From an uncultured Bacteroidota bacterium (lineage in GTDB: Bacteria > Bacteroidota > Bacteroidia > Flavobacteriales > Flavobacteriaceae), in NCBI GenBank assembly GCA_902546725.1, contig CACCLB010000010.1:1-64000 (forward strand): a DNA stretch of 64,000 bases. Direction: 5' to 3'. The position numbers were made by a program, and so were the translations under genes. Each line of letters opens with the position of its first letter. Positions within the stretch are counted from its first letter, which is position 1. Positions 50,313 through 59,144 of the stretch are shown piece after piece. The notes below the pieces were generated by a model. The model was not told the DNA's origin, did not search any database, and saw nothing but the letters and a program-made list of their open reading frames with translations.

Positions 50313-52769
50313 ATGCGAAATATATTTATTACTCTGTTCTTTTTTAGTGTCCAATTTATCTTTCCACAGAGCAGTGGTGAGATTTACAAGCGTTTAAAAA
50401 AATTCAACACCTTAAGCTCGGTACTCTATGTAGCTGCTCATCCCGATGATGAAAACACCCGATTGATTTCTTTGTTTTCCAATCACTACAATACCCGAAC
50501 AGCATATTTATCTATGACCAGAGGAGATGGAGGACAAAACCTGATTGGAACTGAACTCAGAGAAAGTTTAGGACTCATCCGAACTCAAGAACTTTTGGGG
50601 GCTCGAAAAATAGATGGTGGTCAGCAGTTTTTCACTACAGCCAATGACTTTGGGTATTCCAAAAATCCAACAGAGACCCTGAGTATTTGGGATAAAAACG
50701 AAGTGCTTTCTCAAATTGTTTTTAGAATTCGACAATTTAAACCCGATATCATTATTCATCGTTTTGATCACAGAACTCCGGGGAGTACTCACGGACACCA
50801 TACCAGCTCAGCCATGTTAAGCGAAGAAGCTTTCCATCTAGCAAATGATCCCAACGCCTTTCCCGAACAATTGGACAAAGTTACTTTATGGCAATCCAAA
50901 AGACAGTTTTACAACACTTCTTGGTGGGCATACGGAAGTAGGGCGCGTTTTGAAGCTGCAGATAAGTCAAATATGGTTGCATTAGAAAGCAACCCCACCG
51001 ATTTTGTATTAGGCCGAACCAATGCTGAAGTTGCAGCAAAAAGTAGAAGTCAGCACAAATCTCAAGGGTTTGGAAGTTCACCCCAATTGGGAAGTCAATT
51101 GGAATATTTGGAGTGGATAAATGGTGAAAAGCCTACTGCAGACAATCCCCTCTCCGGAATCGATACCAGTTGGAAGCGAATAAATGGTGGAGAGCAAATT
51201 CATGAACTAACTAAGCGTCTCTTAGAAAATTTTGATTTTCAAACACCCCACAATAATGTGGCGGACTTACTCAAAATATACAATGAGGTTTCTTCTATCG
51301 AAGATACTCATTGGCGGTTGATCAAAAAGGAAGAACTTATCCAAATCATAAAGGAGTGTCTCGGTCTGCGATTACAGTTTAACAGTCGAGTTCCAACGGG
51401 AGTTGCTGGAAACAAACTCAGCACTTCACTAAGGGCTATCAACACCAGTCCTCTTAAGGTTACTTTAGAGCAAATCGAGGGTGCGTTAAAACTAAAAGTC
51501 AATACTCCTCTAGAGACAAACCTTAGCTGGGAAGAAAACCTTTCATTTACGTTACCGGATAAAATAACCACCCCTTACTGGCTTACAGAAAAAGGAAGCT
51601 TGGGTAATTACAAAGTCTCAAATCCAGACCTAAAAGGACTGGCTGAAACCCCCAATCCGATTCGAGCTGTTTTCAATTTGAATATAGAAGGAATACCTAT
51701 ACCTATTGACATCCCATTGACTTACCGCACTACAGATCGTGTAGAGGGTGAGGTCGTCGCTGATTTTCAATTATTGCCAGGACTTACTACACAATTGAGC
51801 AACGAGATTTATTTTTTTGAAAGTGAAGCCTCAAAGATACTCCGCCTTAAGGTGCAAGCCCATACTGAGATTAATAATGGAATTGTTAAACTTCATGTCC
51901 CTAAAGGGTGGAGCGTAAACCCAAAAGATCAAAAATTGATCTCCTTGGCTGCTGGTGCTACAACTGATTTTAAATTTCAAGTCTCCCCACCCAAAGGAAA
52001 TGCTACTGGACAATTTTTTGCAAGTGTATCGAGTAATAGCAGGACTTATCAGATGAAGCTTACCGAAATAGACTACCCGCATATCCCTAAACAATACCTC
52101 TTAGAACCCAACACATCTAAAGGGGTTAAAATCAATTTTAAAACCAAAGTAAAGGAAGTTGCTTACCTCAAAGGAGCAGGTGATAAGGTCGCTGAAAGTC
52201 TTCGGAATATTGGAATAAAGGTTACCGAATTCGGTATGGATGAGTTGCGATTAGAAAACATCACTCCCTTCCCCACTCTTATTGTAGGGATACGCGCATT
52301 TAATGTCCACAAGGATTTAGCCTTTAAAAATAAAATTCTTTGGGAGTACGCGAATCAGGGAGGGACGGTCATTGTCCAATACAATACCAGTAGAGGGCTT
52401 GATTCGTCAATTGTGGCTCCCTATCCCATCAGTTTGTCCCGTGATCGGGTCACTGACGAAAATTCTGAGGTTACTTTTTTAAATAAACAGCACCCCATCT
52501 TCAAAAGTCCGAATCCAATTTCAACGAATGATTTTGAAGGTTGGGTTCAAGAACGCGGCTTGTATTTTGCATCGACTTGGAGTAGTGAATTGACTCCACT
52601 GCTTTCGATGAATGATAGTGGAGAAACTCCAAAAAAAGGAAGCTTACTGGTTGCCGATTACGGCAAGGGTAAGTTTATTTTTACTGGGCTTAGTTTTTTT
52701 AGAGAGCTTCCTGCTGGAGTTCCTGGAGCGTTCCGTCTTTTTGCCAATCTTATTTCTTACGGAAAATGA
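50313..52769 (+). CDS. Large exported PIG-L-type deacetylase
   Basis: A signal peptide (FITLFFFSVQFIFPQ) begins an 818-residue protein. The N-terminal LmbE/PIG-L domain has the zinc motif AAHPDDENTRL (near residue 47), MTRGDGGQNL, and HRTPGSTHGHHTSSAM with the third ligand. A long beta-rich middle (residues 330-600) and a C-terminal ThuA/GATase-like alpha-beta domain (VGIRAFNVH, YANQGGTVIVQYN, GKGKFIFTGLSFF) follow. PIG-L enzymes remove N-acetyl groups from sugars. The size and exported location suggest polysaccharide deacetylation in the envelope or of dietary glycans. Its stop overlaps a 28-codon mini-gene. Confidence 0.88.
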   Translation: MRNIFITLFFFSVQFIFPQSSGEIYKRLKKFNTLSSVLYVAAHPDDENTRLISLFSNHYNTRTAYLSMTRGDGGQNLIGTELRESLGLIRTQELLGARKIDGGQQFFTTANDFGYSKNPTETLSIWDKNEVLSQIVFRIRQFKPDIIIHRFDHRTPGSTHGHHTSSAMLSEEAFHLANDPNAFPEQLDKVTLWQSKRQFYNTSWWAYGSRARFEAADKSNMVALESNPTDFVLGRTNAEVAAKSRSQHKSQGFGSSPQLGSQLEYLEWINGEKPTADNPLSGIDTSWKRINGGEQIHELTKRLLENFDFQTPHNNVADLLKIYNEVSSIEDTHWRLIKKEELIQIIKECLGLRLQFNSRVPTGVAGNKLSTSLRAINTSPLKVTLEQIEGALKLKVNTPLETNLSWEENLSFTLPDKITTPYWLTEKGSLGNYKVSNPDLKGLAETPNPIRAVFNLNIEGIPIPIDIPLTYRTTDRVEGEVVADFQLLPGLTTQLSNEIYFFESEASKILRLKVQAHTEINNGIVKLHVPKGWSVNPKDQKLISLAAGATTDFKFQVSPPKGNATGQFFASVSSNSRTYQMKLTEIDYPHIPKQYLLEPNTSKGVKINFKTKVKEVAYLKGAGDKVAESLRNIGIKVTEFGMDELRLENITPFPTLIVGIRAFNVHKDLAFKNKILWEYANQGGTVIVQYNTSRGLDSSIVAPYPISLSRDRVTDENSEVTFLNKQHPIFKSPNPISTNDFEGWVQERGLYFASTWSSELTPLLSMNDSGETPKKGSLLVADYGKGKFIFTGLSFFRELPAGVPGAFRLFANLISYGK

Positions 52770-52852
52770 AACAAAGTACCTACATCATCTTAATTGGCTC
52801 TAATGTCCTTTATTGGATACTGTTTTATTTATTTATGCAAAATTACAGTTAA
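52766..52852 (+). CDS. Putative 28-residue membrane mini-protein between PIG-L and symporter
   Basis: ATG 52766 overlaps the PIG-L stop as ATGA, and the TAA stop at 52850-52852 shares its last base with the symporter ATG (TAATG). The 28 residues start MKQSTYIILIG and end LFMQNYS, with one hydrophobic stretch (YIILIGSNVLYWILFYLF) long enough to span a membrane. The perfect fit into the overlap chain is the main evidence: both junctions are of the kind used for translational coupling. It is too short to be found by ordinary gene calling. It may be a regulatory subunit of the symporter or just a coupling leader. Confidence 0.5.
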   Translation: MKQSTYIILIGSNVLYWILFYLFMQNYS

Positions 52853-54513
52853 TGCAGCTACTCGATTGGATCATTTTGATTGCAACCCTAGCCTTCATTG
52901 TACTTTACGGTGTTTGGAAAAACAACAGCCATAAAAACATTAACGATTACCTCAAAGGAGGCAACCAAGCCCGTTGGTGGACAGTAGGACTTTCTGTCAT
53001 GGCAACCCAAGCCAGTGCAATTACTTTTCTTTCCACCCCAGGGCAAGCTTATCATGATGGTATGGGCTTTGTTCAATTTTATTTTGGACTGCCTTTTGCT
53101 ATGTTGCTCATCTGTTTGTTTTTTATTCCAGTATATTACAGATTAAAAGTTTATACTGCCTACGAATTTTTAGAGAATCGATTTGATCTTAGTGTTCGAA
53201 CACTTACTGCTATTTTATTTTTGGTACAAAGAGGACTGGCGGCGGGAATTACCATTTACGCACCCTCAATCATCTTAAGTGTGGTCTTGGGTTGGGATTT
53301 AAAGATATTGGTTGTACTGGTTGGTGTACTGGTAATTTCCTATACGATGATCGGGGGGACCAAAGCAGTAAATGTCACTCAAAAGCAGCAAATGTTTATC
53401 ATTTTTTTAGGGATGTTTCTCGCTTTTGGATTTATTTTAAATCGTTTTCCCGAAGGAATTGGCTTTTCAGAAGCCCTCTCCATTGCAGGAAATGCAGGAA
53501 AGCTCAATGTCATCGACTTTAGTATTGACCTCAATAACCGCTATACTTTTTGGAGCGGCTTGACCGGAGGTTTATTTTTAGCTCTTTCCTATTTTGGCAC
53601 CGATCAATCCCAAGTACAACGCTATCTGTCGGGTAAGTCTGTAAAAGAGAGTCAGGTGGGACTCATTATGAATGGAGTACTTAAGGTGCCTATGCAGTTT
53701 TTTATCCTTTTGGTTGGGGTCATGGTCTTTGTTTTTTATCAGTTTGAACCGGCACCACTTCATTTTAATCCCAAGGCTGTAGCTGCTGTAAAATCATCTA
53801 CTAAAGCAACAGAATTCAATCAGTTAGAAAAAGAAAATCTAGAAGTTCAACGTCAAATAAAAACTGCTTTACTCCAGAAAGATGAAAAGCTTGTTGTACT
53901 GAGCAAACAAAATTTAAAGCAGCGAGAAGACGCAAAGGAAATCATCGCCCTGGCTGCACCTGATCAAGAAGTTAATGACAAGGATTATGTCTTTATTAGT
54001 TTTATCTTAAAATACCTCCCAACAGGGCTGATCGGTCTTTTGTTGGCAGTGATCTTTTCAGCTGCAATGAGTTCCACTGCTTCTGAACTCAATGCTCTAG
54101 CCGCAACAACCACAGTTGACCTCTACCAAAGAAACAGGGGTGGTCAATCTCCAGCACACTATGTTAATGCCTCCAAAGGGTTTACACTACTTTGGGGTGT
54201 TATTGCAATTTTATTTGCTAGTGTGGGAAGTCTTTTTGAAAACCTAATCCAGTTGGTGAACATCATAGGCTCTATATTTTACGGAACCATTTTAGGGGTA
54301 TTTTTAATTGCAATTTTCATTAAAAGTATCAAGGGGAAAGCGGTCTTTTGGGCGGCTATACTCTCTGAAGGTATCATCATTACCCTCTTTCTCTTTGATG
54401 TTGTTAGCTTTTTATGGCTTAATGTAATTGGAGCAATACTTACCGTTATATTCGGATTAATACTCCAAAGTTTATTTAAAGAGCATTCAAAAGCATCTTC
54501 TCCTGATGCTTAA
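52852..54513 (+). CDS. Sodium:solute symporter (SSS family)
   Basis: A 553-residue secondary transporter with about 13 hydrophobic segments. The SSS signatures DWIILIATLAFIVLYG, SVMATQASAITFLSTPGQAY, GTKAVNVTQKQQMFI and GLLLAVIFSAAMSSTASELN are visible. A hydrophilic, Lys/Gln/Glu-rich insertion of about 75 residues (298-375, LEKENLEVQRQIKTALLQKD) with coiled-coil character lies in one loop, as I recall for flavobacterial members. The substrate may be a sugar or amino sugar, given the deacetylase upstream. ATG 52852 shares its base with the mini-gene stop; an upstream frame start (52813) adds unsupported residues. It overlaps the next gene by 8 bases. Confidence 0.93.
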   Translation: MQLLDWIILIATLAFIVLYGVWKNNSHKNINDYLKGGNQARWWTVGLSVMATQASAITFLSTPGQAYHDGMGFVQFYFGLPFAMLLICLFFIPVYYRLKVYTAYEFLENRFDLSVRTLTAILFLVQRGLAAGITIYAPSIILSVVLGWDLKILVVLVGVLVISYTMIGGTKAVNVTQKQQMFIIFLGMFLAFGFILNRFPEGIGFSEALSIAGNAGKLNVIDFSIDLNNRYTFWSGLTGGLFLALSYFGTDQSQVQRYLSGKSVKESQVGLIMNGVLKVPMQFFILLVGVMVFVFYQFEPAPLHFNPKAVAAVKSSTKATEFNQLEKENLEVQRQIKTALLQKDEKLVVLSKQNLKQREDAKEIIALAAPDQEVNDKDYVFISFILKYLPTGLIGLLLAVIFSAAMSSTASELNALAATTTVDLYQRNRGGQSPAHYVNASKGFTLLWGVIAILFASVGSLFENLIQLVNIIGSIFYGTILGVFLIAIFIKSIKGKAVFWAAILSEGIIITLFLFDVVSFLWLNVIGAILTVIFGLILQSLFKEHSKASSPDA

Positions 54514-55751
54514 AGCCACTCAAAATCAAAAGGATAAGCAAATCGCGGTGATTGGAGGTGGTGCTGCAGGATTTTTTGCAGCAATCTCAGCAAAAATCCA
54601 CCATCCAAAGGCATCAGTAAGCCTTTTTGAAAAAACTTCAAAGGTGTTGGCAAAGGTGAAAGTTTCTGGAGGCGGTCGATGCAATGTTACCAATGGGAAT
54701 CACGACGTCAATAGTTTGGTAGACGCATATCCTCGTGGTGGAAAACAATTAAAAAATATCTTTTACAATTTCAGTACCCAAGATACCTTCAATTGGTTTG
54801 AAAGTCGTGGTGTAGCACTTATAACTGAAGCTGACAGCAGAGTATTCCCGATTTCTAATAGCTCCCAAACCATTATTGATTGCTTGCTGTCCGAAACAGA
54901 AAAACTGGGAATCTCTATTCACTACAATAAGGGTGTAAATAAACTTTATAAAAAAGGAGAGGGTTGGGAAATTAGCCTTAACAATACCCAACCCACCATT
55001 AGTTTTGACTCAGTAATTATTGCCACAGGAGGAAATCCTAAAGAAAAAGGCTTTGAATGGTTAAAGAATTTAGATCATGAAATTCAAAGCCCAGTACCTT
55101 CGCTTTTTTACATTCAATATTCCCAAAGAACCAATTACCCAACTGATGGGCCTAGCCGTCGAGTCAGTTCAATTAAAAATCAAAGGGGAAGGAATCCTCA
55201 CAAAAGGACCCTTGCTCATAACACATTGGGGATTTAGCGGTCCGGCTGTGCTTGTAGCTTCCTCCAGGGGAGCACGAAATTTGGCAGCACTGAACTATCA
55301 ATTTGAAATCGAGGTCAACTGGCTTCAAGAACAAAATACAGCGCTTTTATTCGATGAACTTCAAGAGGTTATCAAACTATATCCTCAAAAAACTATATAC
55401 AAACAAAAAGGGTTTAAGCTCCCTCAAAGACTTTGGCAATTTCTTATCGAAAAGGCTGGTATTCCAAAAGACAAACGCTGGAATGAACTTGGAAAGAAAA
55501 AAACACGACAGCTGGTTGAACTGCTTACTCATGACAGTTATAGCATATCAGGTAAAACAACATTTAAAGAAGAATTTGTAACCTGTGGAGGTGTGGATTT
55601 AAAAAGTATCAATTTAAAAACACTCCAAAGTAAAACAGCTAAAGGTCTTTATTTTGCAGGTGAAGTCTTGGATATAGATGCGGTTACTGGTGGTTATAAT
55701 TTTCAAGCAGCTTGGAGTACGGGATTTATTGCTGGTAAATTAGGTGCTTAA
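54506..55751 (+). pseudogene. HI0933/BaiN-like flavoprotein, frameshifted by one base
   Basis: An FAD-binding oxidoreductase-like protein of about 414 residues. The dinucleotide motif AVIGGGAAGFFAAISA, KVSGGGRCNVTNGN and VIIATGGNPKEKG are in the first frame; the second (from about 55104) holds FTFNIPKEPITQLMG, LITHWGFSGPAVL and FAGEVLDIDAVTGGYNFQAA. They meet at a T6 run (55104-55109) where T5 would give an uninterrupted LFTFNIPKEP. This is either a one-T insertion that breaks the gene or a base-call error; the segments on both sides look conserved, so the break is recent or artificial. The start overlaps the symporter by 8 bases. Confidence 0.85.
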
Positions 55752-55869
55752 ATGAAAAAAAGGATAGACCGATATTAAACTTGTTAGAATTTATTTTCTT
55801 AATACGACTCCCAATTTGGTAAGAGACAAGTAAGTTTTAAATAAATTTATAAGTCCAAAAGCAATAAAA

Positions 55870-56361
55870 TTGAAAAAAACAATACTTTATTCATTATGCT
55901 TATTAGTATTATCGAGTTGTCATACTGATATTAAAGAAAGAAAAAATGTTTCTGATTTAGAAGCCATCCAACTAAAAACTCTATTTGTTGATTTAGATAA
56001 CAAGCTAGTAGATTTAACCCAATATAAAGGAAAGAGAATAGTGCTCAATTACTGGGCCACGTGGTGTGGACCATGTATAAAGGAAATGCCTGGGTTAAAA
56101 AAAGCAGAGGAAATATTAGAAAACCATAACTATACTTTTTTGTTAGTTTCCGATGAAACAATTGATAAAATCTCTGAATTTAAAACTAATAGGAGTTTTG
56201 ACTTTAACTTTCTGAAATCTGCTAAATCAATTGAAGCGCTTGGAATATATAGCTTACCAACCTCATATATTTTTGATGAAAATGGAAAAAAAATTGAAAC
56301 CATTGTCGGAACTATTGCTTGGGATTCAGAACAAATAATTGAAAAATTAAAAAAAATATAA
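55870..56361 (+). CDS. TlpA-like thioredoxin lipoprotein
   Basis: A 163-residue exported protein with start TTG 55870, a lipoprotein signal (LYSLCLLVLSSCHTD, lipobox LSSC) and a thioredoxin fold. The active site reads NYWATWCGPCIKEMPGLKKA, the TlpA/ResA-type reductant motif, with a cis-proline in YSLPTSYIF. It probably reduces disulfides or metal-binding cysteines in the periplasm. The following gene, a Cys-rich lipoprotein, starts one base after its stop, strongly suggesting that it is the partner. A 118-base gap separates it from the flavoprotein gene. Confidence 0.92.
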   Translation: MKKTILYSLCLLVLSSCHTDIKERKNVSDLEAIQLKTLFVDLDNKLVDLTQYKGKRIVLNYWATWCGPCIKEMPGLKKAEEILENHNYTFLLVSDETIDKISEFKTNRSFDFNFLKSAKSIEALGIYSLPTSYIFDENGKKIETIVGTIAWDSEQIIEKLKKI

Positions 56362-56362
56362 T

Positions 56363-57562
56363 ATGAAAAAAGGAGTTCTTTGCTTATTGTTTTTAACAAT
56401 TTCGTCTTGTACATCTAGGGAAATTATAATAGAAAAAATACCTTTTTTGCATGAAAATAATAATGCACAGCCTAGTTTAGTTTCCAGGGATGGTTCTTTG
56501 TCATTATCATGGATTTCCTCTGACGAAAAGAAGAAAGCAGCCTTAAATTTTAGTCAATTCGAAGATGGAAAATGGAATAGTCCTCAAACAGTATCAACGG
56601 GTTCTGATTGGTTTGTTAATTGGGCAGATTTTCCAACTCATGCAATTAATGGTGATTTAATTTTAACCAGCTACCTAAAGAAATCTGCTTCTGGTACTTA
56701 TACCTATGATATTCTATTGAGTCTGCAAAAATTAAATGGAGAAAAAATAAAAGAAGATTTTGTTTTACACACTGATGGCACTCAATCAGAGCACGGTTTT
56801 GTAAGTATAACTTCTAACAAAAACAATGGGTTTTATGTTTCCTGGTTGGACGGAAGAAATACAATTGAAAAAGGACCTGAAGGACAACATAAGCCAATGA
56901 CCATTCGCTTTGCAGAAGTCACTGCTAATGGAGCTATTGTAAATGAAAAAGAACTTGATTCAGCGACTTGCGATTGTTGCCAGACATCAATAACAGCAAC
57001 GAGTAAAGGTCCTGTGGTTGTTTATCGAGACAGAAGTGAGAAGGAGGTTCGAGACATCTACATTACCCGGAAAATAAATGGTGTTTGGGATGCTCCATTC
57101 CCTGTTCATAATGATGGATGGATAATTAATGGATGCCCAGTAAATGGACCTAAAGTTGCTTCTAATTTAAATAATCTGGCTGTCGGTTGGTTTACGGTTT
57201 CTGATGGCAGGCCAATAGTAAATCTTTCTTTTTCAAAATCAAATGGAGAGTCTTTCGACTCCCCTATAAAAATTAACACCCTTGATGCTATAGGTAGAGT
57301 AGATGTTGAGTTTTTAAATGAAAAAGAGGTGCTGATTAGTTATATAGAAGGTGATGATAATGGAACGTTTTTAAGGATAAAAAAAGTTTCAATAGATGGA
57401 AAAGCATCTGCTCCAATTACAATTTCTGAAATTGATGGAGGAAGAAATACAGGAGTTCCTCAATTAGAAAAATTCAATGATGATATTTTTATTGTTTGGA
57501 CCGTTTTTGAAAATGATAGGAATCAACTAAAATCTGCCAAATTGAGTTTAGAAAATATATAG
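56363..57562 (+). CDS. Cys-rich beta-propeller (sialidase-like) lipoprotein with CDCC and NGCPVNGP motifs
   Basis: A 399-residue exported protein (MKKGVLCLLFLTISSCTSRE, lipobox ISSC) built of repeated beta-strand blocks (SLSWISSDEKKKAALNF, FYVSWLDGRNTIEKG, DIYITRKINGVWDAPF, LAVGWFTVSDGRPIVNLSF), consistent with a sialidase-like propeller. The catalytic arginine and tyrosine of true sialidases are not evident. Two unusual motifs stand out: DSATCDCCQTS near residue 210 and INGCPVNGPKVAS near residue 250, giving four to five clustered cysteines. Similar CDCC/CPVNGP proteins occur widely, often as exo-alpha-sialidase, without known function. Being next to TlpA suggests thiol or metal chemistry. 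Confidence 0.8.
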   Translation: MKKGVLCLLFLTISSCTSREIIIEKIPFLHENNNAQPSLVSRDGSLSLSWISSDEKKKAALNFSQFEDGKWNSPQTVSTGSDWFVNWADFPTHAINGDLILTSYLKKSASGTYTYDILLSLQKLNGEKIKEDFVLHTDGTQSEHGFVSITSNKNNGFYVSWLDGRNTIEKGPEGQHKPMTIRFAEVTANGAIVNEKELDSATCDCCQTSITATSKGPVVVYRDRSEKEVRDIYITRKINGVWDAPFPVHNDGWIINGCPVNGPKVASNLNNLAVGWFTVSDGRPIVNLSFSKSNGESFDSPIKINTLDAIGRVDVEFLNEKEVLISYIEGDDNGTFLRIKKVSIDGKASAPITISEIDGGRNTGVPQLEKFNDDIFIVWTVFENDRNQLKSAKLSLENI

Positions 57563-57785
57563 AATACTACTGAAGAAGTATTGTTATAGATAATTCTTTT
57601 GGAAAATCGAACATGAGTCTTACTCCAAGGGATTTAATCGACACTCATCACATAATAACTCTTATTATGAAAAGTTGAACTAATGATTTTGATTTCTCCT
57701 CTCCCTATTATTCAAAGTTGCAGCTTCCATGATTACAACTTAAACTTTTTTTGATATTTAGGGTCTAAAATATTAAACAACTAAA

Positions 57786-58652
57786 ATGAAAACTGTTTTG
57801 AGATTATCCATCATAATTCTCTTGTTTTCGTGTAACAAAAAAGAAGACCCTCAAGAAGAGGTTACTAATGATTGCAAAGGAGAATATGCTAGAGAAGAAA
57901 TACAAGATACTCTTGTGTCGGCTTTTTTTGGACTTGATAATGCACTACCAAGCCTATTATTGTGTAATCAACAAGAAGGCTTGATAGATGGTATGCCTGT
58001 TAATTTTAAATTTCCATTAGATGCATCTAGTTTATCGGAAACCGATTTTGAAGTTTTTGATAGCCTTGGGAATATACATATTCCTACTTGTGTTTCTTTA
58101 GCCCCAGCTAATGAAAACGGAGAAAATCGAACTGTGCTTTTGTTAGGTGAGTTTGGTACCGCTGTTACTAATCCACCACCTGTTGAAGTCAGAATTGTAG
58201 TGGATTTATTTACAACTGATACTTTTTCAGGAGAGTCCGCTTGTTCAGAAATCATAAATCTAAACGGAGTCACTACCACAAACGTTATTCCACTTGCTGA
58301 TGGACCAAGTTTATTCTTTGCCCAAAGAATTGATGGCAATCTGAATGAATGTAATTCAGGGACACAAACGATTCAAGTTGCTTGGAATGGTGGCGTTACA
58401 CCTTACAGAAGTGGTGATAGCGAATCTGACTTATTTCAGTACTATGTTGGCTATTCTTACTGTTCTGGAGATCTAATACCGCTTGTGCCCATTTCCATAG
58501 TAGATATAAATGACAACGACAACTTTCATCAACTTTGTTTCTCTACAAGTGACGAAATTGTTAAAATTTCAATGATGGCTAACACGGTCGTAGATCCAAA
58601 CCAAGACCCAAATTTATACAGCCAAATTGATGTAAGTTCCTGCTCTCAGTAA
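57786..58652 (+). CDS. Hypothetical lipoprotein
   Basis: A 288-residue exported lipoprotein (KTVLRLSIIILLFSCNKKED, lipobox LFSC). The mature part has few basic residues and many Asp/Asn/Ser/Thr, eight or so cysteines spread through it, and beta-rich segments such as VEVRIVVDLFTTDTFSGE and CNSGTQTIQVAWNGG. It resembles surface or calcium-binding-type proteins, but I recognise no family. A 223-base gap separates it from the propeller gene; that gap holds only AT-rich sequence and a 6-pair hairpin near 57563. Confidence 0.75.
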   Translation: MKTVLRLSIIILLFSCNKKEDPQEEVTNDCKGEYAREEIQDTLVSAFFGLDNALPSLLLCNQQEGLIDGMPVNFKFPLDASSLSETDFEVFDSLGNIHIPTCVSLAPANENGENRTVLLLGEFGTAVTNPPPVEVRIVVDLFTTDTFSGESACSEIINLNGVTTTNVIPLADGPSLFFAQRIDGNLNECNSGTQTIQVAWNGGVTPYRSGDSESDLFQYYVGYSYCSGDLIPLVPISIVDINDNDNFHQLCFSTSDEIVKISMMANTVVDPNQDPNLYSQIDVSSCSQ

Positions 58653-58700
58653 AATATGAGTATCTGCAGAATATTTGACCAAATTATCGCTTCGGAAATA

Positions 58701-58740
58701 AAAAAAACGGTTAACTGTATAATAGTATAACCGTTTAATT
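58701..58740 (-). terminator. Intrinsic terminator for the tRNA transcript
   Basis: On the minus strand AAACGGTTA (58736-58728) pairs with TAACCGTTT (58713-58705) and the second arm runs into eight T residues. It lies after the tRNA gene and its two decayed copies. Confidence 0.8.
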
Positions 58741-58744
58741 GTTT

Positions 58745-58955
58745 TAGTAGCGACAGGGAGTCTGTGCGCCTCGGGCGTAACTTGACTACCGAATTAAAAA
58801 ACTCTTCGTTCATAATTGCTCGTGAAGAAGAGTAGTTGTAGCAAGCTGGAGCCTGTGCGCCTCGGGCGTAACTTGAACTCCCGTCCGCCTCTGGCGGATA
58901 TGAATCAGGCATAAATAACTCTTCATTCATGATTGCCCGTGAAGAAGAGTAGTTG
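58745..58955 (-). repeat. Two decaying tandem copies of the tRNA 3' half and trailer
   Basis: Downstream of the tRNA on the minus strand, its T-arm/3' end recurs twice in degraded form: about 58907-58838 and 58790-58748. Both carry the same extra hairpin-forming segment (TACGCCCGAGGCGCACAG) at the same place in the T-arm, so the insertion preceded the duplication. The first copy also has a second palindrome, TCCGCCAGAGGCGGA, near its variable loop and still contains the TTCATA anticodon loop. A trailer hairpin (ACTCTTC to GAAGAGT) occurs twice, at 58801-58834 and 58918-58951, with a period of 117 bases. Confidence 0.75.
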
Positions 58956-59029
58956 TAGCGAGAGGGAGACTTGAACTCCCGACCTCCGGGTTATGAATCC
59001 GACGCTCTAACCGGCTGAGCTACCTCGCC
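58956..59029 (-). tRNA. tRNA with CAU anticodon (Met or lysidine-type Ile)
   Basis: A complete cloverleaf can be drawn: acceptor GGCGAGG with TCTCGCT (G-U wobbles at both ends), D-arm AGCTCAGCCGGTTAGAGC, anticodon loop TTCATAA, variable AGGTC and T-arm GGGAGTTCAAGTCTCCC. The anticodon is CAU. One A-C mismatch closes the anticodon loop (position 31-39). CCA is not encoded. Elongator tRNA-Met is more likely than tRNA-Ile2 on overall sequence. It is followed by decayed copies of itself and a terminator. Confidence 0.93.
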
Positions 59030-59040
59030 ATTTCGGTGGG

Positions 59041-59071
59041 CAAATATAAAAACATAATCCGCTACGAACAA
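59041..59071 (-). promoter_or_regulatory. Promoter for the tRNA gene
   Basis: Minus-strand TTG (59071-59069), a 20-base spacer and TATATTTG (59048-59041) fit the Bacteroidota promoter pattern and end 12 bases before the tRNA 5' end. Confidence 0.55.
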
Positions 59072-59144
59072 CCTTTTGAAAATATTTTAAAATAAATATG
59101 GTCCTTAATGTTTTTTCAATATATTGGATGCAGATTATCTACCT

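Noticed and set aside
57968-58339. 123-codon open frame on the minus strand
   Set aside because: It is antisense to the exported lipoprotein gene, which has a clear lipobox and start.
58646-58930. 94-codon open frame on the minus strand
   Set aside because: It crosses the terminator and the decayed tRNA copies; the translated sequence just reflects the repeat.
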